64,000 nucleotides of DNA, taken from the NCBI RefSeq assembly GCF_000497045.1, contig NW_015961952.1:372001-436000 (forward strand), read 5' to 3'. Positions 57,101-64,000 of the stretch are shown here, one piece after another. This stretch comes from Kalmanozyma brasiliensis GHG001 (lineage: Eukaryota > Basidiomycota > Ustilaginomycetes > Ustilaginales). The translations under genes were made by a program, and so were the position numbers. Under the pieces are notes generated by a model that had not been told where the DNA came from, did no database searches, and saw only the letters and a list, made by a program, of their open reading frames with translations. Position 1 is the first letter of the stretch. Every line of letters starts with the position of its first letter.

Positions 57101-60100
57101 AAGCAGGGCATCCAAGTACGAGGAAGAGGCAGCCACCGTCTCGTTCTTGATCAGCTGCTTTGTTGCTGTGCTCTGCGAAATGGTGAGGGACACCGTAGCC
57201 AGTGCCTTTGTGAGATTGAGCCCGCCAAAGCGCACAAAGGAAGAAAGCGTTCGGAGCGCGTAGTCGACAAGGTGCTGATTGAAAGGCTCCTGCACTTGAG
57301 TGAAGGCCACGCTGATGCCATCGATGTCTTGCGTTGCGGACGCTGATCGAACGGCTCGATTGCTCACAAGCATGTGCAGCAGCGGATCAATGACTTTCGT
57401 GTACGATCTCAGGTTGGCTCGCAGCCAGACTTCTGCCTGCTGTCGTTCGTCCACCTCTTGGGATTGCAGCTTGTCAAGCACGACGAGCAGTGGGGTGCGC
57501 AGCTCATCGGTCGAGACGTCCTCGGACAAGCGCCAGAAGGTGCCGAAAGCGGTGAGAGCGGCCGCTTTGGCCGTGCCAGTACCGCGACTGAGCTGCTGAG
57601 TAACGGCGGTCTCGAGACGAGATCGTTGCGTGACTTTATACGTAGCCCACAAAAGTTCGACGGCGCGCACGTGGTAGGGAGACATCGAAGGCGCCAGATA
57701 ACGCATGAGCGAGACAACGATGCGGTCGAGGATGTGCGGCGGATCGAGCTGGATCGGCCTTTCGAGCGCGCGACATATGCGGCACGAGATGAGCACTTCG
57801 ACGATGCGCTCGACCTCTGCGAAGGTGTTGACGTGGTCCAGGTACGGTAGGAGGGATGCTGCCCAGGATGTAGCGTCCCACGGCAACTTTGAGGTGGACG
57901 CTGGTTCGGTTCCGGCGGGCGCGGTAGTGACGAGAGCGATCTCTTCGGCAGCTTCAGAGCCGTCGACCACGCGCATGAGGTCGGCGAAAACATCGAGCGC
58001 GCGAACAAAGGCTTCTGTGCCTGTCGAAGCGTCTTTGGCCCGTCGACCGCTCTCGAGGCATACGGCTCCCAGGAGCTCGACGAGTGACGTGGCGGGTCCG
58101 CTGTCCTGAAAGCTCGGAAAGTTGCGAGCTGCTTGTTGGCTGTCCGTCTCGCTAGAAGCATAGAAGGTACGCGCTCGCTGTACGAAGTCTTGCGCGCTGG
58201 AAGCAGGTGCGGTCTCGGATTCAGAGGCAGTGGATGCGATGCGGACGAATACACGGGACGGCATCACGGTCACGAGCAACTTGAGCAGCTCGAGCGCGTC
58301 GAGCGCTCTCAACGCTGCCGCATCGTCCTGAGCCTGGCTTTGCTGCAGCTGCTGGAGCAGAAGCTGGCAGACAGCAGCAAAGAGGAGCGGGACGTGGATC
58401 TGCTTTGTCTCTTCGTCGTGAATGTGAAAGGCTTTCAAGACAAAGCAGAGGAGTGCCAGCGGCGACTGCGCCTCGGTCGGCCTCGACATAGTCACTGCGG
58501 CTGTGGAGACCATGGCCTCTGTCGACGCCGACGATGCTGCGTCTGGCTGGAATTGACGAAGGATCGCCTCGAGAAAGCGACCGTATAGCAGGAAGGGATC
58601 GACAATCTCGAATAGCATCTTGGCCGTGGTCATGAGCTCCTCTTCCTGACCTCTTGCCACGGCCAGGCTGATGGCGTGGAATGCATCGAGAGCAAGCACA
58701 CCCGTGAGCGACTGGCCGATTTCCCATTTGTCGAGCAGCGAGACGAAGATGCGGTACGGCTTTTGGCGATCCGCTGCGTTCGAAGTGTTCTTCTCGAAAT
58801 CCTGCTTGAGACCAGCGTGAAGCAAGTCGAGGCCATGTTGACGCAGGAAAGAGATTTGACTCTCGGGTGATTCGTCGGAGCCAAGGAGCCATGTATAGAG
58901 GCGACGGTTGAGACTGAGGTCCTTGCGCAGGACGACGTTGAGTGCGGAGCGAAGGAGAATGATCTGGTCTGGACGCTTGATAAAGGACTTGAACATGGGC
59001 TTGTCGATTTGTACGTAGGTGACGAGAATCTCGAGAGCATTTCGACGCACCAAGAGCACGTCGTCGTCGAGCGCATGCGCCAGGCCGCGTACCAGCAGAC
59101 CCAGGTCTTTGCCAACGAGCGCAGTAGGATCCTTGGCGTCTTGAACTGGCGGCATTCTGCGTGTGAGGTAGTTGAGAGCGGCGAGACGGACGGAAGGGGT
59201 GGTGATGAGGGTGAGCCACAGGTTCTGCAGGAAAAACGGCAGAGTGACGGCCTCCGAGACGCCATCGAGGAGGCGCAATGTTCGCTCGTAGTATTCGCTC
59301 GTCTCTTCCTCCAGTCCGGGCAACAAAGCCATCTGAAGCGCCTTTGTGAGTGGATGAAGGTCCTCTTGCAGTGGCAGATAGTAAGACTCGTAGATAGTGA
59401 TGAGCGTGGGTTTGACCGAGGTGGACGCGTACTGGAAGAAGGGCAAGAGGCCGCTGGTCCAGACGTGCAGGTCTCTGCGTAGACCGTCGGGCCCGATCAC
59501 GCCCAAGATGTGAAGATAGACATCGAGGGCACGCTGATGGACACCGGAGGGAAGCGCTGGATTGAGACACTGAGCTAGTCGTTTGGCTACGATGAGTTTG
59601 CGTGGGATGGCGTTGTAGTTGGGATATGCCTGCATCGCCTTGTGAAGCCGCGCGAGAAAGGAGATAAAGTCGGCCCATTCGCTGACATTGTCAAAGGAAG
59701 CGAGGACCGTCTCGATGATCTTGATGTACTTTTTGAACTTGACATCCGAGTAGAGCGCGCGTTCTGTCTGTATCGCCCACTCCTTCTCGGCACGCTTGGC
59801 GGCGCTCGTCTTCCATAACTGGCTCGACTCGATGATGCTGGTTCTTGGCCGAGCCTTTGTTGGTATTGTAGCGGCGGGTCCGGAAGGTTGAATGGCAGGA
59901 AGCACGGATTTGGGCCTGTCATTGTGCGTGCTACTCCGAGAGGAGGAGGCTGCATGCGGCTGGGAAGAGGCTGAGCTCAAGTCGACTTGGACTTCGGCGG
60001 AGGATGGCTTGAGCGTAGGTGGTTGGGCGAAGCGGGACGGCAAGGAGCTGAGAGAAGTGCTGCTGCTAGCCTTCCTCGGCGCGCGCAGTGAGCCACCCTC

Positions 60101-60178
60101 GTTACTGGACGTGCGCTCTAGTGGGCTGGACATGTTGGCCAGGTCAGCATTGTGCTGCGGGTGATGGTGGAAAGGCAT
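54185..60178 (-). CDS. DOP1: Dopey/Dop1-family protein of endosome-Golgi trafficking
   Basis: 1997 aa from the ATG at 60178; the frame upstream begins with TTG. A low-complexity N-terminus (1-120) precedes the conserved Dopey N-domain: LYSDVKFKKYIKIIETVLASFD, then LARLHKAMQAYPNYNAIPRKLIVAKRLAQCLNPALPSGVHQRALDVY and the MPPVQD..KDPTALVGKDLGLLVRGL part. The rest is helical solenoid with Ser/Thr-rich loops. The C-terminal portion (PEDFQINEWLFITDTIDAVYP) is also conserved. Dop1 forms a complex with Neo1 and Mon2 at the Golgi/endosome and is essential for growth and polarity in fungi. No introns in 6 kb. Divergent from the RBM18-like gene (130 bp). Confidence 0.93.
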   Translation of the reverse strand: MPFHHHPQHNADLANMSSPLERTSSNEGGSLRAPRKASSSTSLSSLPSRFAQPPTLKPSSAEVQVDLSSASSQPHAASSSRSSTHNDRPKSVLPAIQPSGPAATIPTKARPRTSIIESSQLWKTSAAKRAEKEWAIQTERALYSDVKFKKYIKIIETVLASFDNVSEWADFISFLARLHKAMQAYPNYNAIPRKLIVAKRLAQCLNPALPSGVHQRALDVYLHILGVIGPDGLRRDLHVWTSGLLPFFQYASTSVKPTLITIYESYYLPLQEDLHPLTKALQMALLPGLEEETSEYYERTLRLLDGVSEAVTLPFFLQNLWLTLITTPSVRLAALNYLTRRMPPVQDAKDPTALVGKDLGLLVRGLAHALDDDVLLVRRNALEILVTYVQIDKPMFKSFIKRPDQIILLRSALNVVLRKDLSLNRRLYTWLLGSDESPESQISFLRQHGLDLLHAGLKQDFEKNTSNAADRQKPYRIFVSLLDKWEIGQSLTGVLALDAFHAISLAVARGQEEELMTTAKMLFEIVDPFLLYGRFLEAILRQFQPDAASSASTEAMVSTAAVTMSRPTEAQSPLALLCFVLKAFHIHDEETKQIHVPLLFAAVCQLLLQQLQQSQAQDDAAALRALDALELLKLLVTVMPSRVFVRIASTASESETAPASSAQDFVQRARTFYASSETDSQQAARNFPSFQDSGPATSLVELLGAVCLESGRRAKDASTGTEAFVRALDVFADLMRVVDGSEAAEEIALVTTAPAGTEPASTSKLPWDATSWAASLLPYLDHVNTFAEVERIVEVLISCRICRALERPIQLDPPHILDRIVVSLMRYLAPSMSPYHVRAVELLWATYKVTQRSRLETAVTQQLSRGTGTAKAAALTAFGTFWRLSEDVSTDELRTPLLVVLDKLQSQEVDERQQAEVWLRANLRSYTKVIDPLLHMLVSNRAVRSASATQDIDGISVAFTQVQEPFNQHLVDYALRTLSSFVRFGGLNLTKALATVSLTISQSTATKQLIKNETVAASSSYLDALLNECTTWIRAYPSSQLQSSYDTALATTRLAAVDLVHCFVQRGPPHPKRTDELESLLIEALLMAVQHNATEVQTRMLPTLQAILVTTTSPSNRPDLTQRRMSSTSESQSVHKRGDSLGRSEVDVSTGSPVIVMQKPAPPSTTSPPPKQPHRLLLPLVQRGLMTASNRTVLPHWSDFLLTTTQLYRSSSLTLLLPLNRTTCELIAKATLELGASFVPGASRPTFGAELVVQPQDTPCSFLESDLLLLIHLAERTWMLAASSPHVEAHNLSTARSGTKESSTTAASPIISNEKVSQEQEAPGLLGLVSNVFSSDTTGDEKADTSLDGRDRNLHLTVRTLHRLWTFCSTELSHTDAKSLSLDAMTSKVKLRCRRAFERIYRARPADTVESLIHCWQASVQAGHARDETATRAVVEILDVVTPSVQILVTFLCDVLGARIAKPDVDRARKNSPSSSTATIVSNATLFLFFEALLARMQPQEAVQVWPVLNNFFKDFIAHTMSRKVHVYPMLRLVTAFGEKICLTTAIEERRTKRDLQDHIAKLIDSCILISGKSFDPSTWIRRSGREGEDLDKEAADFAVQFHSLEDEKRADVFHAEASASNAVIDAINHFLATRGLAALRKIQMDADRIQTIVSNAVYYIVAPAARTRSNTFEIDASVVAVISELARTPGTVKAWRVTVADIFGDARFFSMPLVTAERWKPIVLALMTQDKERISDLLTRVSASAAATNIFANRELEMLSRALNLRRLSFAIFAGEQDTFLTQLPLIQEKLVDLLRSSVSEVLHAEVYLCLRVLLVRFSARNLTSFWPVLMTELMRLYDQVATEPEGIQQTVDGRNLLLSTLKLLDLLVLIQPEDFQINEWLFITDTIDAVYPLDDFQSETLLDQLSATFEKNSRHPTHHARRSDVGSKRRLRLRLRSISSVGELLPFLHSISQTAFEGNYSNAEIDLEDVDRCLLVDMFDSGSASQDLQKASTGS

Positions 60179-60308
60179 CAGTCGTGAAGTGTTGGACTTC
60201 ACGCTAAAGTTGGCTCGAGACCACGTGTCGTCAGGGTCTAACAAAGCTCAGCCAGCCGAAAAACCCCACGCTCGGCCTTTCCGCGGTGACCACCACAGTG
60301 ACAGCGTG

Positions 60309-61163
60309 ATGGCTCTCATCCACTCTCGTCCATCACATTCCTATCACAGCCATCAACACACGTCGCCGACCACATCGAGCGGCATGGCGGACAACGCACA
60401 GGCGCAGAATAGCGCTTCTGCTGCTTCTTCTGCCGAAGCTTACCTCTCGAGACCAGCTACAGCCGCGAATACGTCTGCAGCTTTCATTGCCCCGACCTCG
60501 AAGAGCAACAGCAAACACGAGACTCGACTCTACGTCGGTAACCTGCACACGACCGTAGACGAATACACTCTGATCCAGACGTTCAGCAAGTTTGGCAAGA
60601 TCTCGAAGCTGGACTTTCTCTTTCACAAGAGCGGACCGCAGCGAGGGCAACCACGCGGATACGCCTTCGTCGAGTATGCATCTCCGCAGGAAGCAATGCA
60701 AGCCGTGGTTGGAGCGCACGACAAGACGCTGAGAGGCAGGAGGATATCGGTCACCTTTGCGAGTAAGAGCACGGAAGGTACTGGGGATGCTGGCGGAGTG
60801 GGTCCACATCGACGCGATCGCAGAGCAGGTGAGACGGAGGCGGTAAAGACGACACAGCTAAGCTTGGCGAAGAACGCGAAACAGCCGCAGGGGTACGTAG
60901 TCGCATGTATTAACGGGACATGCCTATTCGGTGTATACTGACACGCTCCTTGATATGACCTTGACAGTACGAACGCCAAGATCGCTGCCATGGAGGCCAA
61001 GCTGGCCAAGTTGCGGCAGGTCAAGACGCCTCCGGCTTCCGCTTCATCGTCAGCTCCGACTCAAGCACGCTCTGGCCTCGCATCGCTGCCCGCGAAACCA
61101 ACATTCAGGTCGCCGGACACTCCACAGAGACCGGCAACACAGGCGCGGCAACATCAACGCTAA
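60309..61163 (+). CDS. RBM18-like RNA-binding protein (single RRM), two exons
   Basis: 259 aa. Exon 1 is 60309-60892 and exon 2 is 60968-61163 (75-nt intron, gtacgt...ttgacag). A later ATG at 60384 (MADNAQAQ) may be the true start, since the first 25 residues are His/Ser-rich leader-like. One RRM spans about 70-150: RNP2 is RLYVGNL and RNP1 is RGYAFVEY. The linker DFLFHKSGPQRGQPRG is characteristic of RBM18 (human DFLFHKSG..GQPRG). Exon 2 adds the conserved amphipathic helix KIAAMEAKLAKLRQ and a Pro/Ser tail. RBM18's function is poorly known. Divergent from DOP1. Confidence 0.85.
60893..60967 (+). other. Intron of the RBM18-like gene
   Basis: 75-nt intron, donor gtacgt, branch-like ctgac or tgac near the 3' end, acceptor ttgacag. 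The join keeps the frame and continues into the conserved NAKIAAMEAKL helix. Confidence 0.85.
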
Positions 61164-61990
61164 GACATTCTGTGATTTCTGCTCACATTCTAGCACTGCG
61201 TGACCTCAATGATACCCATTCTTGCAGCCAGGCTCGCGTGTATCGCATGGCCAACAAGCCGATGGCAGACAGTGCGACACTTGACCAGATTCGATTGCGT
61301 TGAGCTTCGAGGGCAACTGGGCGCTCGTGAGAGATCAGCACGCGGGAAGAAAGGGGAAGGGAACAGGGAGAAGGGTCGAGGAAAAATGTCCCAGAACAGT
61401 TTGGCTCCATCGTCCCATCTGGTACACGAAACGACGGATTCCTATAGCGTTCTGAGATATCACAATGTTCTCGTCCACCACGGCTCTGCAATCCGTAGAA
61501 AGCAAAGCCCTGGCACCCGAATGACCTCGCCAGGCACCTTGTTTTACCAAGGCAGTCGCGAGTGGGTGTGGCTGGCAGCTGTAGCAATCGCGAAGCGGTG
61601 CATGAAAGCGCGAAGAAGAGTCAGCGATGCCGTTGCGATGAGCCGACGGGGTCAAAGCTATGGGTCAGGTACGTACACTTGTTTTTGATCGAAGAGAAGA
61701 AGAGAGTTGAATCTCGAGCGTCTGGCTTACTTATACTTCTCAACCAACTTTTTCATCCTTCTCAGACGTGGACGCTCGAAAATTGTGCTGCGGGCTGCCG
61801 CGTTTCTTCCAATCAAGACCCTTGACTGCAGCTGAGTCTATCGCGCGATAAGAATTTCAGCTGGTGAGAAGAAAAGGAAAATCGCCTTCCGCGTGACATG
61901 ATCCAGCTCTCCTGAACATCATCATCACTTCCGCACTCACATCGATTCTAACGCTCCAGCACACAGCCAATTTGCTATACATCGCACAAG
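61164..61990. other. Gene-free stretch upstream of the uS15m gene
   Basis: 827 bp holding the RBM18-like 3' UTR and the promoter/leader of the uS15m gene. Open frames such as 61200-61688 have no domain. No repeat or RNA gene was recognised. Confidence 0.5.
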
Positions 61991-63031
61991 ATGACGGCAA
62001 GTCTCACAGCTTCTTGCTCGAGATCCGTCTCGGCGGCGCTCAACCTCTCCTCGCTCTCGGCCGCCCTCCCATCGACCTCGTACGGCCTCTCGCATCTTCA
62101 AAGTCTTGGTCAAATCCAACACCAGCAGCGTTCCGGCTTTGCAACCTCGTCCATCCTCTCTGAATCGCGCAAGAAGCGCACCGCTCGCTTGAAACGCAAG
62201 ACCAATCTCGAGCAGCGCTTCCTCAAAGTACGAATGCTCGAATCGTCCAAGCCCGACGTCGTGCTCGGTCACCAGACCACCCCAACAGGCAGCAAAGTGT
62301 GGGAGGACAGCGAGCTGGCCAAGATCGTGCTCAACAAGGAAGCCGTTTGGGGTGTCAAGGAGGACCGTCGGGGCAATCTTGTGTCAATTTCTGCGCAGGA
62401 GCAGGCGGCGGCGGCGACCAATGCCTTCGATACAGCAGCAGCCAAGGAGGCGACCAAAAATGGCGGGCCGCTTCGACTCAACTTTGGTCTCGATGGAAAG
62501 GACAGGCAGCTGCTCTTCCAGGATCTGCCACAGGTGATGGTCAAGGATCGCATTCTGGATTCGTGGAATTTGGGATCGCTCATTCGCGGCACCGCAACCC
62601 AGGCCGACGTATCCGCGTTCGAGGACGAGTACTCCAAGGTGCAATCGGAGGAATCGACCAACAAAGAGGGTCTCGCTAGGATCCTCGATCTCAGGAACGC
62701 AAGCGGAAAAGGCATTCAGGTGGAGAACATCCGTCGCATCATTGCGCACTTTGGTGGTCGCACCCAGGACACGGGCTCGCCCGAGGTCCAGGCCGCCGTC
62801 CTGACCTACCGCATCCGAAATCTGCACGAGCATCTCGCTGCCAACCGCCACGACAACTCCAACCGAAGATCCATGTCCCTCCTCACACACCAGAGGGCCA
62901 AAATTCTCAAGTACCTCAAGAGGAAGAGCCCGCAGAGGTATCACACCATCTTGCCCAGGATCGGCATCGAGGCGAGAGCAGTCGAGGGAGAGATCGTCGT
63001 TCCGGGCAAGCCAAAGATTGCTCGTGCCTAG
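61991..63031 (+). CDS. Mitochondrial ribosomal protein uS15m
   Basis: 346 aa from the ATG at 61991. The N-terminus (MTASLTASCSRSVSAALN) is a mitochondrial presequence. The S15 domain occupies about 235-330: DTGSPEVQAAVLTYRIRNL, EHLAANRHDNSNRRSMS, LLTHQRAKILKYLKRKSPQRY. It binds the small-subunit rRNA in the mitochondrial ribosome (yeast Mrps28). The long middle segment (about 60-230) is typical of fungal mitochondrial S15. The stop is 53 bp from the EXO84 stop (convergent). Confidence 0.94.
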   Translation: MTASLTASCSRSVSAALNLSSLSAALPSTSYGLSHLQSLGQIQHQQRSGFATSSILSESRKKRTARLKRKTNLEQRFLKVRMLESSKPDVVLGHQTTPTGSKVWEDSELAKIVLNKEAVWGVKEDRRGNLVSISAQEQAAAATNAFDTAAAKEATKNGGPLRLNFGLDGKDRQLLFQDLPQVMVKDRILDSWNLGSLIRGTATQADVSAFEDEYSKVQSEESTNKEGLARILDLRNASGKGIQVENIRRIIAHFGGRTQDTGSPEVQAAVLTYRIRNLHEHLAANRHDNSNRRSMSLLTHQRAKILKYLKRKSPQRYHTILPRIGIEARAVEGEIVVPGKPKIARA

Positions 63032-63084
63032 ACTTTCACTTGCGTTTATCCTCTTGGTCAATCGATTTGCATTCAGCGCTGAGG

Positions 63085-64000
63085 TCAATTGACATGAAGT
63101 ACAGACTGACGACGAAGTTCTTGAGCCGAAGCGACCTGTGCTCTTTTCGCTTCTCGTTCGCGCGTGGTCTGCTCGCCCTCCATACCGATCCTGCTGGACC
63201 GTGTTAGAACGAGTTTCGGAATCACCGGTGGTGCCGGCTCCTGTGCTGACTTCTGCACCTCCTCGACACTCACCGATCCCGGTTCCGGCTCCAGTAGCTG
63301 TTCCAACAAGAAAGTGAAATCCAATCCAACATCCCTTAGCTGTCCGGCCAATCTCAGACTGATCTCCTTCATCTCCCTCACCATCTCCCCCCTCGTCTCG
63401 TCCTCACTCCCATACACCTGGCGTCGGAACAACACGCCGTACTCCTCCACCCTCTCCCACGCCCACTGAACAAACCCACTTGCCATCCTCCCATCCTTAA
63501 ACGCAGCCATGTACCACTCGCTCGTATTCTTCACCAATGTAAAGTGGACCATGGCCAGCTCGCTCACGTACACCCCTGGATCGCCTTCAAATTTGATCTG
63601 CCTCGTGCGTCGTTTCAACAGCTCGGTCCGCGCGTCGAGGAAGAGCTGACGTGCCTTTTCGCCCTGATCTAGCCGAAGGAGGAAGGACGCATTGCGCAGC
63701 ACCGCCGACTTTTTGAGGTGCGGTTTGGAAAAGTCGCCTGAGATGGCGGCGACGAGCTCTGCGGTGCGCAGGGCGAGCTTGGCCGACAGGTCGAGAGAGG
63801 AGGCGTCCGTGGCGGTGTACGTGGAGAGCACACCGCGACCCTTTTCGATGAGCGAGACGGCTTGGTCCCAGTCCCGATGAGCGATGCAGACCGAGAGCTC
63901 GTCGGCAAAGTCGTTGTTCCAGCGGCCGGGGTCTTTGCGTTCCGAAGCAGCGGAAGCAGCTGCAGCTGCCATGACAGACGAACTGCTAGTTGGGTCGCTG
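63085..64000 (-). CDS. EXO84: Exocyst subunit Exo84, C-terminal part; 5' partial
   Basis: About 304 residues, with the frame open to the window edge. The internal Met at 63972 is not necessarily the start because upstream codons (S-D-P-T-S-S-S-S-V) stay in frame. The Exo84 C-terminal signature is visible: WNNDFADELSVCIAHRDWDQAVSLIEKG, then LRNASFLLRLDQGEKARQLFLDAR and YVSELAMVHFTLVKNTSEWYMAAF. Exo84 is one of the eight exocyst subunits tethering secretory vesicles to the plasma membrane. The full protein is about 700 aa, so the N-terminal coiled coil and PH domain are off the window. Confidence 0.9.
   Translation of the reverse strand, partial: SDPTSSSSVMAAAAASAASERKDPGRWNNDFADELSVCIAHRDWDQAVSLIEKGRGVLSTYTATDASSLDLSAKLALRTAELVAAISGDFSKPHLKKSAVLRNASFLLRLDQGEKARQLFLDARTELLKRRTRQIKFEGDPGVYVSELAMVHFTLVKNTSEWYMAAFKDGRMASGFVQWAWERVEEYGVLFRRQVYGSEDETRGEMVREMKEISLRLAGQLRDVGLDFTFLLEQLLEPEPGSVSVEEVQKSAQEPAPPVIPKLVLTRSSRIGMEGEQTTREREAKRAQVASAQELRRQSVLHVN

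Noticed and set aside
61200..61688. 162-codon plus-strand frame after the RBM18-like gene
   Set aside because: No domain and no start or codon signature like its neighbours; likely UTR/intergenic.

Overview
This 64 kb window is nuclear DNA of a basidiomycete fungus, most likely a smut of the Ustilaginaceae (Ustilago, Sporisorium or Moesziomyces type). The evidence is a compact, GC-rich, nearly intron-free set of fungal genes. It includes translation elongation factor EF3 and the SAGA subunit Spt8. Three short GT-AG introns could be placed (52, 86 and 75 nt). No rRNA, tRNA, CRISPR array or intact transposon was recognised. The genus is inferred from gene style, not from a database match.

Layout. 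0-11 kb: 3' part of glycine decarboxylase (GCV2), an epimerase-like/epoxide hydrolase fusion, and an ornithine-type mitochondrial carrier with a very long N-terminal extension. 11-21 kb: a KIAA1143/DUF4604 protein divergent from a DUF1365 membrane protein; RPA3 divergent from SHE9; V-ATPase subunit D divergent from SPT8. 21-30 kb: a protein with a possible OB fold; LETM1 divergent from a TatD nuclease whose 3' end carries a 93-bp inverted repeat; ROT1; then a 1.6-kb gene-free stretch with a degenerate 23-bp tandem repeat. 30-41 kb: EF3, RAD3/XPD, an unrecognised disordered protein and a Spo7-like protein. 41-54 kb: recyclin-1, LEU4, a SET-domain protein, RRP12 and ribose-5-phosphate isomerase. 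54-64 kb: DOP1, an RBM18-like RNA-binding protein, mitochondrial uS15m and the C-terminal part of EXO84.

The genes are mainly housekeeping and do not form an operon or metabolic cluster. Several themes recur: mitochondria (GCV2, carrier, SHE9, LETM1, uS15m), membrane traffic (RCY1, DOP1, EXO84, V-ATPase, ROT1), DNA repair and transcription (RPA3, RAD3, SPT8), and translation or ribosome synthesis (EF3, RRP12). Many neighbours share divergent promoters, and three convergent pairs are only 53-76 bp apart.

The least ordinary items are the 27.2-27.5 kb inverted repeat at the TatD 3' end, the two unusual protein architectures near the left end, the possible OB-fold protein, and the 23-bp repeat block. 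I saw no clear new defence or mobile system. Where an open frame extended upstream of a plausible ATG, I chose the start from initiation codon, sequence texture and homologous N-termini, and said so.
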